This document shows positions 6,133-11,980 of a stretch of DNA of 31,052 nt, piece after piece; the first letter of the stretch is position 1, and each line of letters begins with the position of its first letter. Below the pieces are notes generated by a model. It saw only the letters and a program-made list of their open reading frames with translations, was not told where the DNA came from and searched no databases. A program made the translations under genes and the position numbers. The stretch lies in the IMG/VR virus record IMGVR_UViG_3300027754_000307, positions 1 through 31,052 of that record; one strand, written 5' to 3'. The stretch comes from a virus.

Positions 6133-6296
6133 AATTCCTTACAGGTGCGGTCCAGAGCCATTTCAAGGACTCGGACTTGGGAAAGGTTTTTGCGCTGGGA
6201 GATCTTGCGGAGCAGAACCGCATACTCATTCCGGAACCGGAAAGCCATCAGCTCGCGGCTAGGCTTCGACTTAGGACGTCCGAGTGATTTGTTCAT
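6129..6296 (-). CDS. Ribbon-helix-helix DNA-binding protein
   Basis: The start is set at 6296 (MNKSLGRPKSKPSREL); the longer frame runs back through the operator. The 55-aa product has a basic arm, then a beta strand (MAFRFRN) and two helices (EYAVLLRKISQRKN, SQVRVLEMALDRTCKEL), the MetJ/Arc/CopG layout. RHH dimers insert a beta sheet in the major groove of palindromic operators. One lies immediately upstream at 6306-6324, so autoregulation is likely. It heads the leftward early operon and couples to the next gene by ATGA. Confidence 0.75.
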   Translation of the reverse strand: MNKSLGRPKSKPSRELMAFRFRNEYAVLLRKISQRKNLSQVRVLEMALDRTCKEL

Positions 6297-6305
6297 CTGC
6301 GTGCT

Positions 6306-6324
6306 AGCGTATAGCCTATACGCT
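6306..6324. promoter_or_regulatory. Palindromic operator between divergent RHH genes
   Basis: AGCGTATAG, a single C, then CTATACGCT form a perfect 9+1+9 palindrome. It lies 10 bp upstream of the leftward RHH start and 17 bp before the -35 box of the rightward promoter. Half-site-like GCTATAC sequences recur at 6322-6328 and at 6362-6368, the latter over the rightward -10. It could control both directions, as in a lysis/lysogeny switch. Confidence 0.8.
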
Positions 6325-6340
6325 ATACCGCAAGCATTTT

Positions 6341-6369
6341 TTGACAATGGCAAGCGCCAGTGCTATACA
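6341..6369 (+). promoter_or_regulatory. Sigma70-type promoter for rightward RHH gene
   Basis: TTGACA at 6341-6346, a 17-bp spacer and TATACA at 6364-6369. Transcription would begin near 6376, leaving about 19 bases before the ATG at 6395. It is the best promoter match I found in the window. The GCTATAC over the -10 looks like an operator half-site. Confidence 0.8.
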
Positions 6370-6394
6370 AGAATAGGATTTACCTTTGATTTAT

Positions 6395-6727
6395 ATGGCA
6401 AAAGTAACGCAAAAAAACTTCCGGTTGAGCAGCACCGCCGTGGGGTTGTTGGGCAAGCTGAAGAAAAAATACGGCATTTCCGAGACTGAAGTGCTGGAAC
6501 ATTGCATTGCCCGCTATGCCGGAGAAGTCGGCGTGGATGTCGAGAGCGCCAAGGCGCTGCTCATGGAGCATTTCGGCCGTACGCTGGCTCCACGCCCTTC
6601 CCGGCCTAGTTCAGAAAATCCCAGCGGGAAGGATTCTTTAAAGGCTTCGGGGGCTGCGGCGTTCCATTCGGCGGCAAGCTCTCAGGCAAGAGCTTTTCCG
6701 CAGCCGCAGCCCACTTTAAAAACATAG
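6395..6727 (+). CDS. Ribbon-helix-helix repressor candidate (110 aa)
   Basis: The start is ATG 6395; a TTG at 6386 is in frame but would leave almost no leader. Residues 2-45 have the RHH layout: strand (KVTQKNFRLS), helix (STAVGLLGKLKKKYG), helix (SETEVLEHCIARYAGE). The C-terminus from about residue 70 is Ser/Ala/Pro-rich and disordered, and its DNA overlaps a convergent gene. It is driven by the consensus promoter at 6341-6369 and faces another RHH gene across a shared palindrome. It may be the repressor side of a two-protein switch. No CI- or Cro-like HTH gene was found, which makes this pair the leading switch candidate. Confidence 0.7.
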   Translation: MAKVTQKNFRLSSTAVGLLGKLKKKYGISETEVLEHCIARYAGEVGVDVESAKALLMEHFGRTLAPRPSRPSSENPSGKDSLKASGAAAFHSAASSQARAFPQPQPTLKT

Positions 6728-6818
6728 CCTTCAGCTCTTTAAGGCTGTCGGGTGAGTCCTTGTGGGTGTGGATCAAATCGCGGATGGATGTGGCTATTTC
6801 ATCGTCGTCATGTATCAT
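6606..6818 (-). CDS. Small hypothetical protein, convergent and overlapping (70 aa)
   Basis: The start is placed at 6818 (MIHDDDEIATSIRDLIHTH); the longer frame upstream looks non-protein-like. The product is an acidic helical segment (residues 1-45) with a Pro/Asn/Trp tail. It overlaps the 3' end of the plus-strand RHH gene by about 120 bp in antisense, so one of the two tails may be artefactual. The helical first part resembles a real protein and lies mostly outside the overlap. Function unknown. Confidence 0.45.
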   Translation of the reverse strand: MIHDDDEIATSIRDLIHTHKDSPDSLKELKAMFLKWAAAAEKLLPESLPPNGTPQPPKPLKNPSRWDFLN

Positions 6819-6993
6819 TCGAAAAGCGCGGCTCAGTATTGCACCAGTCAGGCTTACCAGGGCCGTGGGGTACAAGGAACCAAGCCGCGCCACTCGGCGC
6901 GGAAACACTTGGCTCCCATATGAACTGGTAATTCGACTGGGCCAAAACCGCAAATCGAAAAAACATTAGCACCAGACCCAAAAAAAGACAGAT

Positions 6994-7332
6994 ATGATTG
7001 CCACCGCCCACTGCCAGCACTGCTCCGGCCTTTTTGAATACGACGGCATGAGCCGCACCGAGTTCTGCCCTCACTGCGGGAAAGAATCTGCCGTCGGTAA
7101 GTCCGCCCCAGCCCCCGCGCCGGCGGCCGCCCTGGCTGTTGCCAAACGGCTGGTGCCCTGCCCGGACTGCGGCCAGACCAAAAGCACCCGAGCGTTGTGG
7201 TGTCCCGGGTGTGGATCCCTGGGCCTTAGCCTGTTCCGTTTTATCTTAAATATCTATGGAACCATCTGCCTCGTTTCCGTGGTTTTGTTTGTCGTTGGCT
7301 GGATTGTTTTGCAAATAATAAGCCGTATTTAG
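6994..7332 (+). CDS. Double zinc-ribbon membrane protein (112 aa)
   Basis: Two zinc ribbons, C-Q-H-C...C-P-H-C (residues 7-28) and C-P-D-C...C-P-G-C (residues about 56-73), are joined by an Ala/Pro linker. One hydrophobic span near the C-terminus (about 84-108) follows. This makes a tail-anchored protein with the zinc domains in the cytoplasm. It is transcribed toward attP and the integrase, and could be a lysogenic-conversion gene expressed from the prophage, since it lies next to attP. Target unknown. Confidence 0.7.
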   Translation: MIATAHCQHCSGLFEYDGMSRTEFCPHCGKESAVGKSAPAPAPAAALAVAKRLVPCPDCGQTKSTRALWCPGCGSLGLSLFRFILNIYGTICLVSVVLFVVGWIVLQIISRI

Positions 7333-7351
7333 TGCGACAAATTTTGCGACA
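7333..7351. promoter_or_regulatory. Arm-type integrase site candidates, left pair
   Basis: TGCGACA occurs at 7333-7339 and 7345-7351, 12 bp apart, on one side of the tRNA-derived core. The same word occurs three times on the other side just before the integrase. Direct repeats flanking a core fit lambda-type integrase arm sites. Confidence 0.6.
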
Positions 7352-7393
7352 TAATTTTATGACCCCTAAAACCCCAGCAAAAGTATGTGTTTG

Positions 7394-7446
7394 CGGCCTC
7401 CCTTTCACGGAGGTAGCCCGGGTTCGATTCCCGGTAGGGTCGCCAT
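7394..7446 (+). other. attP core: 3' part of tRNA-Glu (TTC)
   Basis: The segment holds a complete anticodon arm (CCTCC, loop CTTTCAC with anticodon TTC, GGAGG), a complete T arm (CCGGG, TTCGATT, CCCGG) and a 3' acceptor ending GCCA. The D arm and 5' acceptor half are missing; upstream sequence does not pair. Tyrosine-integrase phages that insert in tRNA genes carry exactly such a 3' segment to restore the host gene. Phage genes lie on both sides, which suggests attP rather than attL or attR. The host target would be tRNA-Glu. Confidence 0.85.
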
Positions 7447-7566
7447 TCAATCTTCATAAGGGTTTCCTCACAAAAGCATTGAAAACATTAGCGATATTTA
7501 ATGCTTACCTTTTAAAAACTCGCGCTAAACTCGAACAAGCTGAAACGAACTAAAGCTCGATTTCTT

Positions 7567-7593
7567 TGCGACATCGTGCGACATTTTGCGACA
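7567..7593. promoter_or_regulatory. Arm-type integrase site candidates, right triplet
   Basis: TGCGACA at 7567-7573, 7577-7583 and 7587-7593, exactly 10 bp apart and so on one helical face. The last copy ends 6 bp before the integrase ATG, where the ribosome site would be. Integrase binding here could also repress its own gene. Confidence 0.65.
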
Positions 7594-7599
7594 TAAGCT

Positions 7600-8691
7600 A
7601 TGAAAAAAATCGGTCTTTATCCGTGCCGGGTCCATGGCAAAAAGTCGTTCATGGTCCGTTGGTACGATCAAGGGGTCTGCAAAAGGAAATATTTCACCTC
7701 CAAGGACGCCGCCAAGGCGTTCGCCGGCAGGTTGAAGGGGGACCAGATCGGGATTGATGACTTTTGGTCGGGTCTTTCCCAGTCGGATCGGGAAAAGATG
7801 TTCTCGGTCTGGAGGGAGGCGGAACGCCGGAACCTCGACTTGATGGCGCTGGTTACCCGGCCGGATGCGGCGGCGACGGTGGCATCTCCCTCCTGTTCGC
7901 TGGTCCGGCGGGAGATGGTGGATGCGAAGGAGACCTCGGGGCTGTCATCGGATTATGTCTCGTCTCTGTCCCAGATTGTGAAGGCGTTCATCAAGGGGCG
8001 GGAGTCGGTGCCGATGGCGTCGGTGAGCTTTGCGGATGTGGTGACGTTCATGGATGCCCAGAACTTGAGATCCAAGCCGACGGTGCGCGCCCGGCTTTCG
8101 ACCTGGTTCAAGTTTGGGCTGCGGCGCGGGTATTGCCCGGTCAATCTCTGCGAACGGCTGGACGCGGTAAAGGTGCCGAAGGCGCCGGTGCGAATCTTCA
8201 CGCCGGAGGAGGTGGAGACGGCGCTGAAATGGTTCCGGAAACAGCCGCGGGCGTTTGGATGGTTTGTGCTGTCCACGTTCTGCGGGCTGCGTCCGGAGGA
8301 GGCGCAGAAAACGCGCTGGGCAATGGTGGACTTTAACGAGGGCTGGGTGCGGGTGGAGGCGCAGACTTCCAAGGTGAGCCAGCGGCGGGTGGTGTATCCC
8401 CCGCCCCGCGCGCTGGAGCTTTTGAAACAGGCAAAGGGGTTGAAGTCGGAGCTGCCGCTGTCCACCAAGCAACTCCAGATGGAGCGGAACGAGTTCAGGG
8501 TGGCGCTGGAGCTGGAGGAGTGGCCGCATGATGTCACCCGGCACACGGCGGCGTCCATGTGGCTGGCGCTGACGGGAGATGCGGCGGCGGTGGCCCATGC
8601 GCTAGGGCACAGTGAACGCATCCTCCATCGAAACTACAAGGCGCTGGTCACCCGTGCGGAGGCGGAGCGGTTCTGGGCGCTCAGGCCTTAG
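7600..8691 (+). CDS. int: Tyrosine-family site-specific integrase
   Basis: The 363-aa protein carries an N-terminal arm-binding-like region (residues 1-60), a core-binding SAM-like domain (about 110-190) and a catalytic domain (195-363). Catalytic residues by family pattern are Arg231 (CGLRPEEA), Lys258, His310 and Arg314 (WPHDVTRHTAAS), His337 (LGHSE) and Tyr346 (LHRNY). The H-x-x-x-R-H spacing is one residue longer than the usual H-x-x-R-H, a form I associate with Verrucomicrobiota integrases. It lies 153 bp from the tRNA-Glu segment it should recombine. No clear Shine-Dalgarno is seen; the TGCGACA repeats take its place. Confidence 0.92.
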   Translation: MKKIGLYPCRVHGKKSFMVRWYDQGVCKRKYFTSKDAAKAFAGRLKGDQIGIDDFWSGLSQSDREKMFSVWREAERRNLDLMALVTRPDAAATVASPSCSLVRREMVDAKETSGLSSDYVSSLSQIVKAFIKGRESVPMASVSFADVVTFMDAQNLRSKPTVRARLSTWFKFGLRRGYCPVNLCERLDAVKVPKAPVRIFTPEEVETALKWFRKQPRAFGWFVLSTFCGLRPEEAQKTRWAMVDFNEGWVRVEAQTSKVSQRRVVYPPPRALELLKQAKGLKSELPLSTKQLQMERNEFRVALELEEWPHDVTRHTAASMWLALTGDAAAVAHALGHSERILHRNYKALVTRAEAERFWALRP

Positions 8692-8716
8692 TCGTCTAAT
8701 TGCTGTCACTAAATAC

Positions 8717-8745
8717 GCACGATACACCGGACAAGTTTATCGTGC
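8717..8745. repeat. Inverted repeat after integrase (8-bp arms, 13-nt loop)
   Basis: GCACGATA at 8717-8724 and TATCGTGC at 8738-8745. It lies 25 bp after the integrase stop. There is no U-tract, so it may be a weak terminator or a protein site. It shares the CACGA word with two further palindromes downstream. Confidence 0.6.
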
Positions 8746-8813
8746 ATTAGTTGTGTAGCATTGCCTGAATGGCAGCGACAGCACCCGCATGAACATTGGA
8801 TAATTGCATCTGA

Positions 8814-8833
8814 TCACGAAACAGATTTCGTGA
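8814..8833. repeat. Perfect palindrome TCACGAAA/TTTCGTGA
   Basis: 8-bp arms around CAGA in a gene-free stretch (8692-8930). No U-tract. The operator-like symmetry and the shared CACGA word suggest a protein-binding site. Confidence 0.6.
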
Positions 8834-8888
8834 CCAAATTATACGAATATAACGCATAAAGCCGGTTTATCGTTCATAGCTAATACAT

Positions 8889-8914
8889 GTTCACGTATTC
8901 GTGAACGCGTGAAC
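8889..8914. repeat. GTTCACG palindrome plus an extra CGTGAAC half-site
   Basis: GTTCACG, TATT, CGTGAAC form a perfect 7-bp palindrome, and another CGTGAAC follows at 8908-8914. It lies 17 bp beyond the end of the leftward late operon. Three half-sites in 26 bp look like a binding site. Intrinsic termination is not supported. Confidence 0.6.
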
Positions 8915-8930
8915 GCTTGACGCTCCTGCC

Positions 8931-9179
8931 TTAGTCCTCGTCGCGGGGCGGTATGGCGCAGCGTTTCTCGGCCATCTGCTCAATCTCCAGCTCGGAGATC
9001 TTGTTCCCCAGCATCCACTGACGATCGATGATGGCTTGCGCGTGGATGGGGCTGGAGTTGCTGAAGATGGTGGGGACGCCTTCTAGCACCAAGGCGTAGG
9101 GGATGCCCAGCTCGTCCAGAGGGTGGAGGGTGCGGCCGAGGAGGTCGGCGGTGACCTTGGTCTTGTTGGGTTTTGTCAT
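8931..9179 (-). CDS. Hypothetical protein (82 aa)
   Basis: The protein begins with a basic stretch (MTKPNKTKVTADLLGRTL), has a hydrophobic middle (YALVLEGVPTIFSNS) and an acidic C-terminus ending PPRDED. There is no membrane span or known motif. It is the last leftward gene before the region convergent with the integrase and is separated by about 600 bp from the next supported gene, so it may have its own promoter. Function unknown. Confidence 0.55.
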   Translation of the reverse strand: MTKPNKTKVTADLLGRTLHPLDELGIPYALVLEGVPTIFSNSSPIHAQAIIDRQWMLGNKISELEIEQMAEKRCAIPPRDED

Positions 9180-9450
9180 GGTTTTGGTTTACTGAATTGA
9201 GCCTTTTTTATTGCCCAGTAAGAATGGCAACAACGGGTAAATCACAGAGGCGGTTCAATCGGGTGATGAAGTCCGAAAGAAATTACGCTTATGCCCTCAC
9301 AATCGGTAACAACAGGGGGCCGTATCACAGCCGTATTGCTACCGCGCAATGTCTCCATCAGAGGCATTGGTTGCCAAAATTTTAGAGAATAAAGTTTGCC
9401 CCGCCGATTATCTTTGCGTCCAAAGCAACTCTTTTTATTTGTTAGCACTT
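9180..9450. other. Gene-free stretch
   Basis: Short frames exist on both strands (about 70 codons each) but neither has protein-like composition, a ribosome site or neighbours to couple with. I see no tRNA, terminator or clear promoter. The stretch may be a degenerate gene or carry regulatory RNA; nothing more can be supported. Confidence 0.5.
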
Positions 9451-9750
9451 TTAATAATGCCACAGGAACTTATTCTCAAGGTCGCCCTTACGGGTTAGAC
9501 CAAAATTAAATATCCCGCTGCAAGTGTCCGCCGACTTGTCCGGTGACTTGTCCGGTGACTTGTCCGGTGACTTGTCCGGTGACTTGTCCGGTGACTTGTC
9601 CGGTGACTTGGGCCTCCTTTTTCCCCTAACCTGCCAAAGTAAAATCCCGCTGCAAGTGTCCACCGGAATCCAGCAGTATTTGCCCACTTGCACTTCGTTC
9701 GAGCTTTCCATGGCGAATCGCCTAGTATATTCCCGAGACTCGTCCGGCAT
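9451..9750 (-). CDS. Possible PDKS-repeat protein (99 aa), doubtful
   Basis: The frame contains S-P-D-K repeated seven times from a 12-bp minisatellite, flanked on both sides by the same residues (DTCSGI). The repeat is open in several frames because 12 is divisible by 3, so the open frame is weak evidence of coding. The N-terminal part (MESSNEVQVGKYCWIPVDTCSG) looks somewhat protein-like. Repeats of S-P-D-K are basic/acidic and disordered. Confidence 0.35.
   Translation of the reverse strand: MPDESREYTRRFAMESSNEVQVGKYCWIPVDTCSGILLWQVRGKRRPKSPDKSPDKSPDKSPDKSPDKSPDKSADTCSGIFNFGLTRKGDLENKFLWHY
9512..9529. repeat. 18-bp direct repeat, left flank of minisatellite
   Basis: ATCCCGCTGCAAGTGTCC is repeated exactly at 9644-9661. 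The offset of 132 bp equals eleven 12-bp units, suggesting the whole block grew by in-frame duplication. Confidence 0.85.
9529..9612. repeat. 12-bp minisatellite, seven units
   Basis: Units of CGGTGACTTGTC: five perfect copies (9541-9600) with a degenerate unit at each end. Copy number is likely to vary by slippage between relatives. Confidence 0.9.
9644..9661. repeat. 18-bp direct repeat, right flank of minisatellite
   Basis: Exact partner of 9512-9529; together they bracket the 12-bp array. Confidence 0.85.
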
Positions 9751-9787
9751 AGGAACGGGATAAAATGGTTCAACTGGTTACAATTTG

Positions 9788-10033
9788 TTACCGGTTGCAA
9801 GCCCACCGGTAAGCCGGGATGGGGCGGATGCGGCCGTGCTTCCAGACGCGCTCGACTTGCCCGGCGGCGAGGAGCTTGCGGATTTTGAAGTCTGCGGTTG
9901 GCCGGGCAATGCCAGCGGCGGTGGCTATCTCTTCCATGGTCTGGGCGGTCTCATCGAATACCAGGGCGGGGATGAGCTGGCTGGCGAGTAGGGCGGCGAT
10001 GGCATTTGTCTTTTTCAAAGGGAGAGTTTCCAT
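9788..10033 (-). CDS. Small winged-helix/HTH regulator (81 aa)
   Basis: Residues 28-65 read as a winged HTH: E-T-A-Q-T-M-E-E-I-A-T-A-A-G-I-A-R-P-T-A-D-F-K-I-R-K-L-L-A-A-G-Q-V-E-R-V, with recognition helix RPTADFKIRKLLAAG and a wing after it. Related domains (MarR/IclR-like) bind DNA as dimers. It overlaps the phosphoesterase gene by 19 bp and so is translated with it. Candidate late-region regulator or superinfection factor. Confidence 0.7.
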   Translation of the reverse strand: METLPLKKTNAIAALLASQLIPALVFDETAQTMEEIATAAGIARPTADFKIRKLLAAGQVERVWKHGRIRPIPAYRWACNR

Positions 10034-10746
10034 TCTTTTTGTCCCTGTGGCTGGATGTGCAGCCAGCAGACGGTCTGGGTGTCAGTGTATTCACCCCAGA
10101 CGAACCCGGCGGCCCAGCTCAGGGTGGAGCGGCGCGCGCTGGCGTAGTCCATGTTGGGGATGTCCGAGAGCGTTCCGACGCAGTAAGCCGTGGCCGCATC
10201 GGACCTGCGGCCAGTTGCCATCCCCGCGCGGTGCGCGTGGGCGATGATGGTGTTGCCATGGCTCTCGGCGGTGTCGCGCAGGAACGATTCGCCGAATAGG
10301 TAACCGTGGCCGAGAGAGTAGTTGCCGAGCTTGCGCCATGCCCGGATGCCCCAGTCCTCGACGTACTCGGCCTTGAGCTTGGCGGTGGCCATCCGCAGCC
10401 GGTTAATTATCTGCCCGGCGCAGTCGGAAACGATGGCGTTGTGATGGTTCTGGAGCCGCCAGAGCCGCGCCTCGTGGTTGCCATTGAATACCAGGGTGGG
10501 CCGTAGGGCTTTCAGAAACTCAATGCCGGCGTCGATGTCGGGGGTGATGGGTTCGGACTCATCGGTGCTACCTTTGGCTCCGGCGCGGAAGGCGGCGGTG
10601 TCCACAAAGTCGCCCAGGTGGATGGTGGCGGCGGGCTTCCACTGGTCGCGGAAGCGGAGGACGGCATGGGCAGCGATTGGGTCGATGAGGTTCCCGTGGG
10701 AGCAGCCGACGGCGAGGAACTTTTTCCACTTGCGGGTAATGTTCAT
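10015..10746 (-). CDS. Calcineurin-like metallophosphoesterase
   Basis: The 243-aa protein shows the metallophosphoesterase order: first motif G-C-S-H-G-N (residues 14-19), G-D-F-V-D (45-49), G-N-H-E (89-92), G-H-G-Y (146-149) and A-H-A-H-R (169-173). These ligate a two-metal centre that cleaves phosphoesters. In the first motif the usual D-x-H is C15-S16-H17, so one metal ligand is changed. It could act on nucleic acid or signalling nucleotides; the substrate is not predictable. The start overlaps the stop of the 49-aa gene (ATGA). Confidence 0.85.
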   Translation of the reverse strand: MNITRKWKKFLAVGCSHGNLIDPIAAHAVLRFRDQWKPAATIHLGDFVDTAAFRAGAKGSTDESEPITPDIDAGIEFLKALRPTLVFNGNHEARLWRLQNHHNAIVSDCAGQIINRLRMATAKLKAEYVEDWGIRAWRKLGNYSLGHGYLFGESFLRDTAESHGNTIIAHAHRAGMATGRRSDAATAYCVGTLSDIPNMDYASARRSTLSWAAGFVWGEYTDTQTVCWLHIQPQGQKEWKLSL

Positions 10747-10892
10747 TTTTTTAGCGCGTCAGCAGCCATGCTGGTGGTCACCGCCGCCAGATCTCGGGCC
10801 AGATGGGCGATGCTGTTCCTGTCCAGCTTTGGCTTCTCAAACTCTTTCTGGAGCTGGGCCAATTTCTTTTTTGCTCGTGTTTCCAAGTTCAT
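10743..10892 (-). CDS. Small basic helical protein (49 aa)
   Basis: A short frame starts at 10892 (MNLETRAKKKLAQLQKEFEK) and ends in TGA overlapping the phosphoesterase ATG. It starts inside the preceding gene (56-bp overlap). A basic amphipathic helix is followed by an Ala-rich helix (SIAHLARDLAAVTTSMAADAL). The coupling and the need to fill the gap before the phosphoesterase support it as a real gene. Function unknown. Confidence 0.6.
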   Translation of the reverse strand: MNLETRAKKKLAQLQKEFEKPKLDRNSIAHLARDLAAVTTSMAADALKK

Positions 10893-11157
10893 GTTGTTTT
10901 TGGTCGGTTTCCGCAAATTGGAGATAGGCCCGGGCGTCCAGGTAATTGTCGGCGTGGAATATACGGGCGCTGCGGTTGAGCTTGAACGCCACCATCATCA
11001 GCTCCACCAGCCAATCTGGGAGCGGATGGGAGAGGGTCATCCCGTAGTGCTGTTGAATCAGGGCGGTCCAGCTCAGTCCGATGTTCTCGTGGCTGAGGCG
11101 GGGGTCGCCGTAGACCTTGCCGCGCTCGGAAATGATGTCTGCTATTTGATGCGTCAT
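10837..11157 (-). CDS. DUF6378-like phage protein (106 aa)
   Basis: The opening I-S-E-R-G-K-V-Y-G-D-P-R...H-E-N-I-G-L-S-W matches the conserved start of a phage family annotated DUF6378 (E-R-G-K-x-Y-G-D-P). The following helices (LPDWLVELMMVAFKLNRSAR...DNYLDARAYLQFA) fit its all-alpha fold. I believe the family is related to MazG/nucleotide-pyrophosphohydrolase-like helical folds, but that is from memory. It is the first gene after a GC-rich hairpin that separates it from the lysis genes. Confidence 0.7.
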   Translation of the reverse strand: MTHQIADIISERGKVYGDPRLSHENIGLSWTALIQQHYGMTLSHPLPDWLVELMMVAFKLNRSARIFHADNYLDARAYLQFAETDQKQHELGNTSKKEIGPAPERV

Positions 11158-11165
11158 ATGTATTG

Positions 11166-11202
11166 GCGGGCGGCCGGAAACATGACAAAACCGGCCGCCC
11201 GC
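11166..11202 (-). terminator. Perfect 12-bp GC-rich hairpin without U-tract
   Basis: GCGGGCGGCCGG and CCGGCCGCCCGC with a 13-nt A-rich loop, between the last lysis-like gene (ends 11233) and the next start (11157). Stem strength suggests transcript pausing, termination or 3'-end protection. No T-run follows on either strand, so the terminator call is tentative. Confidence 0.5.
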
Positions 11203-11232
11203 TTGCGGAGTCGCGGAAACGTTTTACCGCGA

Positions 11233-11424
11233 CTAAACTGTTTTGGCATCCGGCGCCAGCTTTTCAAAGCTGTCGTCCAGGATCTGCATCTTCAACGCAT
11301 ACCAGTCCTCCGGTGTGGGATCAGGCTTGGCGAAGATGGCGCTGAGTTCCTCCTGGAGGATGGGGCGCAGTTTGATGGCCTGTTCGACGAGGCCGATGAT
11401 GAGGGCGATGGTGGCGGGTGTCAT
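11233..11424 (-). CDS. Small lysis-region protein (63 aa)
   Basis: A hydrophobic N-terminus (TIALIIGLVEQAIKL) is followed by an acidic region with D-P-T-P-E-D-W-Y-A-L-K. From memory, small phage proteins with a hydrophobic start and T-P-E-D-W-x-A-L occur near holin genes. The start overlaps the lipoprotein stop (ATGA). Function unknown. Confidence 0.6.
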   Translation of the reverse strand: MTPATIALIIGLVEQAIKLRPILQEELSAIFAKPDPTPEDWYALKMQILDDSFEKLAPDAKTV

Positions 11425-11798
11425 ATCTTCACTCCAAAGGAACGCAGCAGGGCGAGGAGATCCTCGACGGTGCCAGCCATATTCAGGGTGGCGGTCTGGA
11501 AGGCGGCGCTAGCGATGTGGTTGGTGCCGCCGGTGGAGGCGTACACGGCGCCGGCATCACAGGCAAGCGCGGCGGCGCGCTGATACTGCTCATAGGCTTT
11601 CTTGACGGCGAGGTTTTGTGCCACCGTGGTGTGGCCGGTCTTGGCGAACTGGTTGTAGGCTACCAGAGCGGTCTCCACGCTGACCTTGACGGTGCTGGTG
11701 GCGACGTAGGCGGTGCGCTGGGGCGTGTAATGGCAGCCCGTGCAGAAGGTAAGGCAGGCGCCCAGGGCGAGCAGCAGGGTGGCGAGTGGGAACCTCAT
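11421..11798 (-). CDS. Putative phage lipoprotein (125 aa)
   Basis: The start is set at 11798 (MRFPLATLLLALGACLTFCTGC), because the longer frame upstream is antisense-like. Residues 1-21 form a signal sequence and T-G-C22 resembles a lipobox, predicting a lipid-anchored outer- or inner-membrane protein. The mature part is Ala/Thr-rich and helical. It lies in a cluster of small membrane proteins, so an outer-membrane spanin-like role is conceivable; the mature part is longer than typical Rz1. It overlaps both neighbours by ATGA. Confidence 0.65.
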   Translation of the reverse strand: MRFPLATLLLALGACLTFCTGCHYTPQRTAYVATSTVKVSVETALVAYNQFAKTGHTTVAQNLAVKKAYEQYQRAAALACDAGAVYASTGGTNHIASAAFQTATLNMAGTVEDLLALLRSFGVKI

Positions 11799-11980
11799 GG
11801 CTTGGGTTGGTTGGTGCCGAACCAGATGCCGGCAAGGGTGCCCTTGATGCCGCGCCCGTTGTACAGGGCGTAGAGTCCCCGGGTGATGAATGGGGAAAGG
11901 GAGATGAGGATGAGGACCATGGGTTTGAATTTGTCCGGCACGATGTTGATGAGTGATTCCATAGAGTTCAGCGGTTCCAT
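11795..11980 (-). CDS. Small membrane protein, holin-like (61 aa)
   Basis: The start at 11980 (MEPLNSMESLINIVPDKFKP) gives one clear span (MVLILISLSPFITRGLYALY) and a weaker one near the C-terminus (GTLAGIWFG). It overlaps the start of the lipoprotein gene (ATGA) and the 3' end of the 56-aa gene. Size and position fit a holin or antiholin, but no family is assigned. Confidence 0.6.
   Translation of the reverse strand: MEPLNSMESLINIVPDKFKPMVLILISLSPFITRGLYALYNGRGIKGTLAGIWFGTNQPKP

Noticed and set aside
7361-7446. A complete tRNA-Glu gene
   Set aside because: The anticodon and T arms are perfect, but no D arm or matching 5' acceptor half exists upstream; only the first five bases could pair with the 3' end. 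It is treated as the attP-type segment.
7332-7553. A 73-codon plus-strand frame over the tRNA segment
   Set aside because: It runs through the arm repeats and tRNA structure, has no ribosome site and no protein-like composition.
7945-8621. Long minus-strand frames across the integrase
   Set aside because: Antisense shadows of a GC-rich gene with Arg/His/Pro-heavy translations.
9173-9463. Small frames on both strands between 9173 and 9463
   Set aside because: They overlap each other, lack ribosome sites and look like noncoding sequence.
9529-9612. A CRISPR array
   Set aside because: The units are contiguous 12-bp repeats without spacers and no cas gene is present.
9788-9812. Terminator for the winged-helix gene
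   Set aside because: The 8-bp inverted repeat TTACCGGT/ACCGGTAA is inside the last codons and no U-tract follows on the minus strand.
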